Source of the DNA: Algoriphagus winogradskyi
Lineage (GTDB): Bacteria > Bacteroidota > Bacteroidia > Cytophagales > Cyclobacteriaceae
NCBI RefSeq assembly: GCF_900182815.1
Contig: NZ_FXUA01000002.1
Coordinates: 124,001-188,000 of the forward strand
DNA length: 64,000 nt
Reading direction: 5' to 3'
Position 1 is the stretch's first letter. The number at the start of each line of letters is the position of its first letter. The translations under genes were made by a program, and so were the position numbers. Below the pieces are notes generated by a model. That model saw nothing but the letters and a program-made list of their open reading frames with translations, was not told the origin of the DNA and did no database searches. This document shows, one piece after another, positions 51,560 to 61,100 of the stretch.

Positions 51560-51731
51560 TGACATTTTTGCCTTTGGCCGATGATATAATGAGTTCAATC
51601 TTAATTGTGAAGGGAAGTAATAATCTCAATCCTAATATTTAGAAGCTGAGCATATGTCTATTGATCTATTTCCTCAAATATTCTTGAGCTGAAATACATT
51701 TAATTGTATCTTCTTGGCAATTGTAACAAGT

Positions 51732-52304
51732 ATGCCAAAGGATATTTTTAATTCTTATTCACAGGAGGAACTCACTAAGGCAATTATCAATAACGATAAT
51801 GTTGTGTTACAGTCGATATATAAGTTAGGTTTTCCAAAAGTGCAGCATTTTATACTGAGAAATAGTGGTAGTGAAGATCAGGCAAAAGATATATTTCAAG
51901 ATGCATTTATTTCTTTCTGGACGAATATCAGATCGGGGAAATTTGCACCGGAAAATGAATCTGCCCTCGTTGGCTACCTATTTCAAATTGCTAAGAACAA
52001 ATGGTTGGATCACTTAAGATCGTCTAAAACAAAAAAGACAGTACCCCTTGAAGAGCGAGATATAACCGATTTTCCGAATCTTGAAGTACATGATAAGGAA
52101 GCGTACTATTTAAAAATAGAATATGCTTTTCAGAAAATTGGCAAGGATTGTCATGAACTTCTGACAAGGTTTTATTTCAAAAAAGAATCGTTGACTCAAG
52201 TATCAAGGGCGATGGGTTGGACAGCCCAAACGGCCAAAAACAACAAATATCGCTGCATGCAGAAGCTTAAAAATATCATACAGGAAGGAGAAAAAGAGAG
52301 TTGA
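51732..52304 (+). CDS. ECF-type RNA polymerase sigma factor
   Basis: Sigma-70 family factor of 190 residues from ATG 51732 (a TTG at 51714 would add six residues). Region 2 is GSEDQAKDIFQDAFISFWTN and GYLFQIAKNKWLDHLRSSKT; region 4 is CHELLTRFYFKKESLTQVSRAMGW with the helix-turn-helix AQTAKNNKYRCMQKLK. Regions 1 and 3 are missing, as in ECF factors. The gene follows the CHAT gene and its stop overlaps the TTG start of the membrane TPR protein, so sigma factor and candidate anti-sigma are coupled. Confidence 0.93.
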   Translation: MPKDIFNSYSQEELTKAIINNDNVVLQSIYKLGFPKVQHFILRNSGSEDQAKDIFQDAFISFWTNIRSGKFAPENESALVGYLFQIAKNKWLDHLRSSKTKKTVPLEERDITDFPNLEVHDKEAYYLKIEYAFQKIGKDCHELLTRFYFKKESLTQVSRAMGWTAQTAKNNKYRCMQKLKNIIQEGEKES

Positions 52305-53038
52305 ATAATAAAGCGCAAATATCGTCTGAAGACTTTGAGTTGATTGAAAATTACCTCGATGGGAATCTAGATTCCACTAGTATAGCAAAAGTGGAAGCCC
52401 GTCTGAGTCATGAGGAAGATTTTAGAATCAATGTGGAAGAAATTCGAGATCTCAGAGAGGGCATTCAACGAGCAGCATTGAAGGAAAAACTGAATGTATT
52501 CCATATGGACATAGAAAAGGTCCAACCAGAAAAAAACAAGATTCACCTGATGTATTGGGCAATAGCGGCCTCTATCAGTCTGTTTATTCTGGCTGGAATC
52601 TGGTGGGCAACTCAATCCATTTCCTCACAAGAAAAGATTTTTCAGTCCTACTATCATACCGATCCAGGGCTGATTTCCACGATGTCATCAGCAGGCGATT
52701 ATGAATTTGCCAGAGGTATGGTGGATTTCAAATTAGGTGAATACAGTGAAGCTGTGAATCGATGGGACAAGTTATTAGCCGATAATCCTTCAAGTGATAC
52801 ACTTAATTACTTCTTAGGGCTATCTTATCTGGAATTAGATGATTTTCAAAAAAGTAAGCAGCTATTAGGCAATGTCACGGGCACAGAAGAAAGTTATTTT
52901 TACAAGGATGCCAATTGGTACTTAGGACTGATTATGGTCAAAGAAGGTAACTTTGAAGCAGCTATTCCTTTGCTCGATGCCGCTGATCGAGAAGAGTCAA
53001 CAATGCTAATTTCCATATTGGAGAAAGAAGACAAGTAA
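52301..53038 (+). CDS. Membrane TPR protein, candidate anti-sigma factor
   Basis: A 245-residue protein: a cytoplasmic N-terminal part (about 1-80, acidic helices with FELIENYLDGNLDS, resembling anti-sigma N-termini), one membrane helix at about 83-102 (MYWAIAASISLFILAGIWW), then periplasmic TPR-like repeats (EFARGMVDFKLGEYSEAVNRW, LSYLELDDFQKSKQLLGN). It starts at TTG 52301, overlapping the sigma factor stop; AGGAAGGAG lies about 10 bases upstream, a rare strong Shine-Dalgarno in this genome and a reason to accept TTG. By layout it should hold the sigma factor at the membrane. No classic zinc anti-sigma motif is seen. Confidence 0.8.
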   Translation: MNNKAQISSEDFELIENYLDGNLDSTSIAKVEARLSHEEDFRINVEEIRDLREGIQRAALKEKLNVFHMDIEKVQPEKNKIHLMYWAIAASISLFILAGIWWATQSISSQEKIFQSYYHTDPGLISTMSSAGDYEFARGMVDFKLGEYSEAVNRWDKLLADNPSSDTLNYFLGLSYLELDDFQKSKQLLGNVTGTEESYFYKDANWYLGLIMVKEGNFEAAIPLLDAADREESTMLISILEKEDK

Positions 53039-53133
53039 GAGGAATGCATAAGTTTTTATAAGGAAATTATTTTTTAAAGTTTTGATGACCTATTGTAAAA
53101 GATTTCGATGGAGAAGTATAAACTACTTTTACC

Positions 53134-55653
53134 ATGAAAAATTTACAACTCACTAAATGGATTTGCCTCCTTTTTTCGATACTGGCATTTGCATGTAGCG
53201 ATCCGGAAAGTCCTATAGACCCTGATCCAGATCCTACAAAACCTCCTACTGGAGGATCCTCCCCACTTGCACAAACTGTGGATGTAGCAGTTTCATTCCC
53301 TCAAGGTGTCAATTTTGATTTATCCAAGGCAACGGTCTCTACGGGATTGATGACATTTCCGGTAGCTGCTGATGGCAAATCCAAAGCAATTTTACCAGAT
53401 AGTGTAACTAGATTGGCTTTTTTATTCGATGAGTCGAATAAGTTGATTTTAATGGGTGTTCTCAACGAAAAAAATAAATCTATAAATGCTGAGACTACCG
53501 CCCAGGCGCTATTCTACTTGGGAGCTGGAGTATTTTACTTACCCGATGCGGTGGTCACTGAATTTTTGAACCCATCTATGCCGCTGCCTGGCTATGAGGA
53601 ATTTAAGGCAAAAGTGGCTACAGGAATTAAGAACGATTTACTTTATCTCGAAAATCTCAAGTTTGAGCAGGACTTGACAGCTTTGCTGACTGAGTATAGT
53701 AAGGATGGAGAAGTTTTGGATATGCGAGCGCGGCAAATTAACGTGGACCCTACTGGTTTTCAAAGCGGTATGCAAATTTTCGAACATGATTTCCTGAATA
53801 TAAAAATAGCCAATCACTACCGTAGACTAGGGAAAGCATTTATCTATAAAACTGCCTATAAGGCAAAAGGATCTAAAGAAGAGGTGATTTTGATCCCGAC
53901 AATTGGGCCAACTCAAGCAGCTAAATCTATTCATGACGTAGATGGTACCAAAGGATTTAGCAGTACGCTTGGTACTATTGTGGATCAGATTTCTGGTAAG
54001 GGAATGGAATATGCAAAAAAGGAATCAGAGCCGATTTTATTGTCTTTGGGAGATAATGAAGATGAGGCGATTTATAAGGTACGCATAGTTGGTTCTGCTT
54101 TTAGGCCTGCCGGTTCTCTCACCATGACCACTGAAGAAAATGCTGCTTGGCAGAAATTGATGCTAAAGCAATTTTATGTGGACTATGCTCTACCCATTAT
54201 TACTGAGATAATTTCTGAGATCAAAGGAACTGGAGATGCTGGTTTTGCTTTTGAGGCTTTCGAAGCTACAATTTCTCAGTCGCCACAAATCATGGATCTA
54301 GTTCTAAGTGGCAACTTTAAAAAGGGGATTGAAGAATTCGTGAAATTTATGGTTGATAAGGGAGGCCAAGAATTTCAAAAATTATTTATTCAAAAAGTTG
54401 TAGATAAGTATAAAAACCTGAATAAGCCTACTTGGATTGATTTGAATCGTGATTATACTAATGCTGCTGCTGTTGAAAAATATCTGAAAGTAATCAAGGC
54501 GGTAGAGATGTGCGTGAAACTTTTGGATATGGGCAAACTCACCACTGAGCTGATCCTTTCAGACCGGATTGTGGAGTTCACAGCAAAAGCGCGTCGATCT
54601 GAAGTCAAAATTAATCCTGGAAAAGAATCTACTGTTCCATTTGCTAACGTGGCATTGAAAGCGGACACGCAAACACAGCTGTCAGATGGACAGTCGTTTG
54701 TTTACGTTTGGTCCACTACTGGTAAATATGGCTTGATTGCAGCCGGAGCGTCCAAAGGCACTAAAATAGAAACAACTTCAGCCACTGTCAATTTCAGGAG
54801 TGAGGTAAATCCGGCCGACCTAGCTGAAAATAATTTTGAAACAGTTACGGTAGAAGTTTTTATTAAAAAAGGTGCTGACTTATCATTGATAGGTGACGCT
54901 ACCGCAACGATAAACGTCAAAAAGCAAAAACTGCTGATGAAGCCAGATGGCATTACGCTTAGCGGGAAGGAGAAGCATTCCGTGCGACTTTACTTGGAAC
55001 GAAGTGATAATATCAATGACATTGTCAGTACATCAGCCTTAGAGTACAAAGTGGAATGGTCCACAGAAGGGAAGTACGGAATGTTTGACGGAAAAAACAC
55101 ATTTGCAACTACTCGAGGCAATGCGATTAATTATCAAGCATTGGATGGAGATATCAAAGAAGGAGAGGAAGAGATCAAAGCCAGTGTTTATTTCAGAGTT
55201 CCTGGTTCAGGGGAATGGGTCCTACGAGAAGAAGTGATAGGGAAAGTGAAAGTCAATAACGATCCGAAGAAAATCATACTTAATGTCCCTGTGACGGCGA
55301 AGGATTATTTATATGAAGTAGTACCCGGTGCATTTTCAAATGGTGTACATGCACTAGTGATTGTCCCGGTCAATCCAGATGCAAAATCTTATACCGTGAC
55401 AACCTACGGATTCAAAACGTCCTATAAACATCCCTATGAGGGGCGAACCGTTTCTTGGTTAAATGGAGGGTACCCGCCAAGTTATTACGGATGGCCACTT
55501 GGTGACACACGATATTATATTTATCAAAACAGTTATTATTATTCTTTAGGAGCGACTTGGTGTAGTGGGCAGTGTCCAGACGCTATTCCTGGGTGGATCG
55601 CCGGATCTTTGGCAGCAGGAGGGCAAGCAAATATAGTTATCACGTTGAAATAG
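53134..55653 (+). CDS. Large lipoprotein of unknown function in the CHAT/sigma locus
   Basis: An 839-residue lipoprotein: signal peptide with lipobox AFAC at about residue 21, then an acidic/proline linker (DPDPDPTKPP). The middle holds helical segments (GIEEFVKFMVDKGGQEFQKLF), followed by two similar beta-sandwich-like repeats with the pattern VWSTTGKYGLIA (about residue 530) and EWSTEGKYGMFD (about residue 645). The C-terminal end is tyrosine/glycine-rich (YYIYQNSYYYSLG) with a CSGQC pair. I recognise no family. It may be the surface output or ligand of the sigma/anti-sigma pair. A terminator follows the stop. Confidence 0.72.
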   Translation: MKNLQLTKWICLLFSILAFACSDPESPIDPDPDPTKPPTGGSSPLAQTVDVAVSFPQGVNFDLSKATVSTGLMTFPVAADGKSKAILPDSVTRLAFLFDESNKLILMGVLNEKNKSINAETTAQALFYLGAGVFYLPDAVVTEFLNPSMPLPGYEEFKAKVATGIKNDLLYLENLKFEQDLTALLTEYSKDGEVLDMRARQINVDPTGFQSGMQIFEHDFLNIKIANHYRRLGKAFIYKTAYKAKGSKEEVILIPTIGPTQAAKSIHDVDGTKGFSSTLGTIVDQISGKGMEYAKKESEPILLSLGDNEDEAIYKVRIVGSAFRPAGSLTMTTEENAAWQKLMLKQFYVDYALPIITEIISEIKGTGDAGFAFEAFEATISQSPQIMDLVLSGNFKKGIEEFVKFMVDKGGQEFQKLFIQKVVDKYKNLNKPTWIDLNRDYTNAAAVEKYLKVIKAVEMCVKLLDMGKLTTELILSDRIVEFTAKARRSEVKINPGKESTVPFANVALKADTQTQLSDGQSFVYVWSTTGKYGLIAAGASKGTKIETTSATVNFRSEVNPADLAENNFETVTVEVFIKKGADLSLIGDATATINVKKQKLLMKPDGITLSGKEKHSVRLYLERSDNINDIVSTSALEYKVEWSTEGKYGMFDGKNTFATTRGNAINYQALDGDIKEGEEEIKASVYFRVPGSGEWVLREEVIGKVKVNNDPKKIILNVPVTAKDYLYEVVPGAFSNGVHALVIVPVNPDAKSYTVTTYGFKTSYKHPYEGRTVSWLNGGYPPSYYGWPLGDTRYYIYQNSYYYSLGATWCSGQCPDAIPGWIAGSLAAGGQANIVITLK

Positions 55654-55681
55654 CTTTAGGAGCACAGGATCAAGTTTAGAC

Positions 55682-55711
55682 AGCATCGAGTAAACACTCG
55701 GTGCTATTTTT
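55682..55711 (+). terminator. Rho-independent terminator after the lipoprotein gene
   Basis: Stem AGCATCGAG/CTCGGTGCT (one G-T pair) with a 6-nt loop at 55682-55705, followed by ATTTTT. It ends the CHAT/sigma/lipoprotein stretch, 29 nt after the lipoprotein stop. Confidence 0.8.
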
Positions 55712-55726
55712 CGTATTTTGAGACCT

Positions 55727-56593
55727 ATGAAAGAATTAGAATTTTTGTCTACTGATTGGCCTACTGTAAAGCATTGGCTGATTATAGGAGGAATCGCTCT
55801 TGCCACTTTTCTGATTTTCCTTTTTCTCGCCAGGAAATCAAGAACGCTTTTAAGTAGAAGATTGGTAAAGCGAATGGATGACGATCTGCTTGCGAACTTT
55901 CTAGCGGGAATTTTTGGCTCTATTGTGATTCTGATTGGCTTGCTGGTCGTCTTTAGGATTATAGGGTTGACAGGTGTCATCTCAGGAATGTTGGCAGGTG
56001 CTGGGATTTCTGCCTTTATCATAGGTTTTGCATTAAAAGATATTGGAGAAAATTTCTTGGCAGGAATTATTCTGGCTTTCAAAAGACCATTTCGGGTAGG
56101 TGATATAGTTGATATTAACGGGATGAGAGGTCAGGTGCTGACTTTGAATCTTCGGGATACTCAGATTAAAACTGGCGACGGAAAAGATGTTTTTATTCCA
56201 AATGGGATAATCCTGAAAAATCCATTGATCAATTTTACCATAGATGGGTTTCTTCGCTATGATTTTATCGTGGGATTGGATTACGGCTCGGATTATTATG
56301 CCGCTATTGAAGTGATCAAGTCTGCAATCGTAGAGGTGCCTGGCGTGTTGGATAGTTCCAAATTACCTTCAGTGTGGGTAACCGAGATGGCAGAAAGCAC
56401 ACTGAATATTCAGGTAACTTTTTGGGTTAACACATTTGATCGAGCGATATCTGACGCTATTGTTAAAAGCAGCGCGATTTTGATGGTGTTGACCGCATTA
56501 GAAAAGGCCGGCTTTAATATGCCGGCCCGAATTATAGAATTGAAGAATTATCAGGGTAAGGAGTTGAAAACCTCCGTCCCTAATTCCTTATGA
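55727..56593 (+). CDS. Mechanosensitive ion channel, MscS family
   Basis: Small-conductance mechanosensitive channel of about 288 residues from ATG 55727 (a TTG at 55718 is not needed). Three membrane helices occupy the first 130 residues. The pore helix has the glycine/alanine pattern GISAFIIGFALKDIGENFLAGI, followed by the cytoplasmic beta domain RPFRVGDIVDINGMRGQVLTL and PNGIILKNPLINFT. It protects against hypo-osmotic shock. It ends convergent to and overlapping the MazG-like gene by 6 nt. Confidence 0.92.
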   Translation: MKELEFLSTDWPTVKHWLIIGGIALATFLIFLFLARKSRTLLSRRLVKRMDDDLLANFLAGIFGSIVILIGLLVVFRIIGLTGVISGMLAGAGISAFIIGFALKDIGENFLAGIILAFKRPFRVGDIVDINGMRGQVLTLNLRDTQIKTGDGKDVFIPNGIILKNPLINFTIDGFLRYDFIVGLDYGSDYYAAIEVIKSAIVEVPGVLDSSKLPSVWVTEMAESTLNIQVTFWVNTFDRAISDAIVKSSAILMVLTALEKAGFNMPARIIELKNYQGKELKTSVPNSL

Positions 56594-57055
56594 TTTGATA
56601 ATTCCAGCTAAATCTGCTGGAGAATAAGCTACTGATTTCAGTGTTTTTCTATCGCCTTCCCTGAACACTAAGAATAAATCTCCTTCTTTTTCATAGAAGC
56701 ATTCTGTCCCTTTTGCATTGTAGTGCGCCACAGTTGCTTTGGCTTCTTCTTCTGTTTTACAGGCTTTACTCATATTAGAGCGTTGGACTTCGTCGAAGAG
56801 CGTTTTGAATTTTTCGCCAAGTCCAAACTCCAAAATCGCCCCAGACAATACGTATTGCAAGTCACAAAGCGCATCAGCCACTTCGACCAAGTCATTGTTT
56901 GCAATAGCCTCTTCCAGCTCTTTCAGTTCCTCGGCCAAAAGAGAAACCCTAAGATCACATCTAACTTTCTCAGGGATAGTTGGAGATGGTAAAACCGGGT
57001 GTTTGAAAGTTTCGTGAAATAAAGCTACAGAGGTAAGTGACTTAGGATCTTGCAT
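56588..57055 (-). CDS. MazG-like nucleoside triphosphate pyrophosphohydrolase
   Basis: All-alpha NTP-PPase of 155 residues. The metal-binding helices are LLAEELKELEEAI and VEVADALCDLQYVLSG, the typical ExxE...ExxD arrangement. The rest is a helical/strand extension (KTEEEAKATVAHYNAKGTECFYEKEGD). It resembles phosphoribosyl-ATP pyrophosphohydrolase-like MazG relatives that may clean up non-canonical nucleotides. No toxin or antitoxin partner is adjacent. Confidence 0.86.
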   Translation of the reverse strand: MQDPKSLTSVALFHETFKHPVLPSPTIPEKVRCDLRVSLLAEELKELEEAIANNDLVEVADALCDLQYVLSGAILEFGLGEKFKTLFDEVQRSNMSKACKTEEEAKATVAHYNAKGTECFYEKEGDLFLVFREGDRKTLKSVAYSPADLAGIIKS

Positions 57056-57158
57056 AATTTTGTAATAATTGAAAGCCTGAAATAACTAAAAAAGAACCGG
57101 TTTTCCGGACTTTTGCCCTGCGAATTCTAACTACCCTCAGGAGAATAAGAATTTAGCT

Positions 57159-57211
57159 AAGACAGTTTTCTGTCTTTTTTAAAATTGAGAATCAGACAAT
57201 AAGTCTGATTT
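57159..57211 (+). terminator. Two tandem terminator-like hairpins upstream of dapF
   Basis: Hairpin A: AAGACAG-TTTT-CTGTCTT at 57159-57176 followed by TTTT. Hairpin B: AATCAGAC-AATAA-GTCTGATT at 57190-57210 followed by TTTG. Both have T runs on the plus strand. They lie in the 232-bp divergent spacer before dapF, where no plus-strand gene precedes them. A -7-like TAAGTTTG follows at 57226-57233. Confidence 0.5.
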
Positions 57212-57287
57212 TGTGACAAGATGTTTAAGTTTGTGGTGATACATTGGCTTGGATGAGTTTTTGTCCCACTATTCACAATAATTTTCC

Positions 57288-58061
57288 ATGGAAATTTCAT
57301 TTTATAAATATCAAGGAACCGGCAATGACTTCGTCATGATCGATGATCGTGACCAGAAATTTGACGATTCTGATTTGAATCTAGTCTCAAAGCTTTGTGA
57401 TAGAAGATTCGGAGTCGGCGCTGATGGATTGATTTTGATCAGAAATCATAAAGATTATGATTTTGAAATGATCTACTTCAATGCCGATGGTAGCCAGAGT
57501 ATGTGCGGCAATGGTGCACGATGTGCAGTTGCATTTTCCGCATTTCTAGGGATTTTGGATAAAAAGACGAGTTTCCTGGCCATCGATGGAGCTCATAAGG
57601 CGATTTTGATAGATGGTTTGGTGCAGCTGTTGATGGGAGATGTAGCAGGCGTGGATAATAAAGGAGCAGATTTCTTTGTTAATACAGGTTCTCCGCACCA
57701 TGTTCGCTTTGTAGATGATGTTCAAAACTATCCTATTTTCGCAGAAGGTAAAACCATACGCTACGATCAAATGTATGCTCCAGCAGGCACCAATGTGAAT
57801 TTCGTGGAGAAAATAGGTGAAGATGAAATCTTTGTCCGTACGTATGAAAGAGGCGTTGAAGACGAGACGCTTTCTTGTGGAACTGGAGTTACTGCTGCTG
57901 CAATTGCCTTTGGAAAAAACCAGCAAGCAGCCGAGATAAAAATAAAAACCCTTGGCGGTCAATTATCAGTGAAATTTAAAGCTTCCGAAAATGAAAGTTT
58001 CAGAGAAGTCTGGTTGATTGGGCCCGCTCAGCAGGTTTTTGCCGGAAAAATAAGTGTTTGA
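57288..58061 (+). CDS. dapF: Diaminopimelate epimerase
   Basis: PLP-independent racemase of 257 residues that converts LL- to meso-diaminopimelate for lysine and peptidoglycan. The catalytic cysteines are C73 in SMCGNGARC and C197 in LSCGTGVTAAA, each in the expected context; the N-terminal YQGTGNDFVMIDDRD is diagnostic. The gene seems independently transcribed; secA follows about 100 nt later. Confidence 0.97.
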   Translation: MEISFYKYQGTGNDFVMIDDRDQKFDDSDLNLVSKLCDRRFGVGADGLILIRNHKDYDFEMIYFNADGSQSMCGNGARCAVAFSAFLGILDKKTSFLAIDGAHKAILIDGLVQLLMGDVAGVDNKGADFFVNTGSPHHVRFVDDVQNYPIFAEGKTIRYDQMYAPAGTNVNFVEKIGEDEIFVRTYERGVEDETLSCGTGVTAAAIAFGKNQQAAEIKIKTLGGQLSVKFKASENESFREVWLIGPAQQVFAGKISV

Positions 58062-58159
58062 CAAATTTTTGAGTTCTCTTTAGATGAACTCGTTTTATTA
58101 TCAATTATAACAAAAAGGGCTTAATTTTGAGCCTCAAAGTAGAATTACAATAAGCTAGC

Positions 58160-61100
58160 ATGTTAGATATAATAGCAAAAGGACTTGCAAAAGTATTTGG
58201 AACCAAGTCCGACAGAGATATTAAGGAACTTCTCCCAATCGTCAAGCAGATTAATGATGTTTTTTCTGGATTAAAGAGCCTCAGTGATGACCAATTGCGT
58301 GCTAAAACGGAGGAAATTAAAGCTGAAATCAACACTCACCTAAAGGAGTTTGATGATAAAATCAGTAGCATCAGAGCTAAGGTAGAAGACTTGCCTGTGA
58401 AAGCTATTCATGAGAAGGATCAGCTTTTCAATCAGATCGATCAGGTCGAAAAAGAAAGAAATGAAGCACTTGAGGTTGTTTTAAATAACGTTTTGCCGAA
58501 AGCTTTCGCGGTCGTAAAAGAGACAGCGAGACGTTTTAAAGAAAACGGAAAGCTAATTGTAAGAGCGAATGACCGTGATCGAGAGCTATCTGCAAGTAAG
58601 CAGAATGTAGAAATACAAGGAGATGAGGCGATCTGGCATAATAGATGGATGGCCGCCGGTTCTGAAGTTGTATGGGACATGGTTCACTACGATGTTCAGC
58701 TGATCGGTGGTATGGTGCTTCACAAAGGTAAAATTGCCGAAATGGCCACAGGTGAAGGTAAAACGTTGGTTTCGACTCTACCTGCTTACCTGAATGCGCT
58801 TGCAGGACGTGGTGTACACATTGTTACTGTAAACGATTATTTGGCAAAACGTGATTCTGAATGGAATGCGCCACTTTTTGAATTCCACGGATTGACGGTG
58901 GATTGTATTGATAAATTCACTCCAAATTCAGCCGGTCGAAAGAAGGCATATAAATCAGATATCGTTTATGGTACCAATAACGAATTTGGATTTGACTACC
59001 TGAGAGACAACATGGCTCGTGAAGCCGGAGATTTGGTTCAGGGCAAGCATCATTTTGCAATGATTGATGAGGTCGATTCCGTTTTGATTGATGATGCGAG
59101 AACGCCATTGATTATTTCTGGTCCTGTGCCTAAAGGCGATGTTCACGAGTTTGATGACATGAAGCCAAGAGTAGCTACACTTGTTGATGAGCAACGCAAG
59201 TTGGTTCAGGGCTTTTTGACCTCGGCTAAGAAAATGCTTGCTGATGGCAATGAAAAAGAGGGAGGCTTGGCTTTATTCCGTGCATTCCGTGGTATGCCAA
59301 AATATAAGCCATTGATCAAATACCTTTCTGAACCAGGCATTAGAGTAATTCTACAGAAGACAGAAAATTATTACCTACAGGACAATAAGCGTCAAATGCC
59401 AGAGGCAGATGAGCCACTTTTGTTTACTATAGATGAAAAAACAAACGTAGTCGATCTGACAGATCGTGGTATCGAGACGATGACTACTAAAAATGAAAAC
59501 ACAGAATTCTTCATACTCCCTGATATCGGAATTGTGATTGCTGATTTGGAGAAAGAAGAAGGTCTTTCAGATACCGAAAAGCTTGTCCGTAAAGAGGAGG
59601 CAATCAAAGATTACAGCGTAAAAGCACAACGAATCCATACTGTAAATCAACTTCTTAAAGCATACTGTATGTTTGAGAAGGATACTGAGTACATTTTGGT
59701 AGATGGAAAAGTGAAGATCGTAGATGAGCAGACTGGTCGTGTGATGGAAGGTCGTCGTTATTCTGATGGATTACACCAGGCCATCGAAGCGAAGGAAAAT
59801 GTGAAGGTGGAAGATGCCACGCAGACTTACGCTACCATTACCCTTCAGAACTATTTCAGAATGTACCATAAGCTGGCTGGTATGACTGGTACAGCGGAAA
59901 CGGAAGCTGGGGAATTCTGGGAAATTTACAAATTGGATGTAGTAGTAATACCTACCAATAAGCCGATTATCAGAGCTGACCGAGAAGATAAAGTCTACAA
60001 GACTGTTCGAGAGAAATTCAACGCTGTCGGTGACGAAATCAATGAGCTAGTTGCAGCTGGAAGACCTGTTTTGGTGGGTACCACTTCGGTAGAAATTTCA
60101 GAGGTACTGAGTAGAATGCTTACTTTAAAGAAGATTCCACATCAGGTATTGAATGCAAAGCAGCACGCTCGAGAAGCTGATGTGGTTGCCATTGCCGGTC
60201 AAGCGGGCACGGTAACTATTGCAACTAACATGGCTGGACGTGGTACAGATATTAAGCTTTCTCCAGAGGCTAAAAAAGCTGGCGGTTTGGCCATCATAGG
60301 TACAGAGCGCCACGAATCCCGTCGTGTTGATAGACAGCTGAGAGGTAGATCTGGACGTCAGGGTGATGTGGGTTCTTCCCAGTTCTTCGTGTCACTAGAG
60401 GATAGCTTGATGCGTCTATTTGGTTCCGATCGTATTGCAAAGTTGATGGATAGAATGGGCCTTGAAGAAGGAGAAGTGATTCAGCACAGCATGATTTCCA
60501 AGTCTATCGAACGTGCGCAACGAAAGGTGGAGGAAAACAACTTTGGCACCAGAAAGAGACTACTTGAGTACGATGATGTGATGAACTCACAGCGTGAAGT
60601 CGTTTACAAGAGAAGAAGAAATGCGCTGAAAGGAGAAAGACTTGAGCTGGATATTCTGAACGTACTCTATGATGTATGTGAAGGCTTAGTGGATATGGGC
60701 AAATCAACAGCAGATCCTGAGGATTTCAGAATGAACGTATTCACTACCTTGGGTATAGATTATAATGTCACTGAAAATGACCTCAAAACCAAGGACGCAG
60801 GTCAATTGACCCAAGAGCTATATACTGCATCTTTTGAGGCTTATCAGAAGAAAAGCGAAACAATGATGAGTACAGCTCTTCCGATTTTCAAGAGAGTGCA
60901 GGAGGAAAGAGGAGCTACTGTGAAAGATATCATGGTTCCGATTTCTGATGGAATCAAACAAATCGGAGTAGTTGCAAATCTTGAAGCGACAATTAACTCT
61001 GAAGGTCGAGAGCTAGTACGAGCGATAGAGAAAAATGTAACACTTGCTATCATTGATCAAAACTGGAAAGAGCATTTGAGAGATATGGATGATCTAAAGC

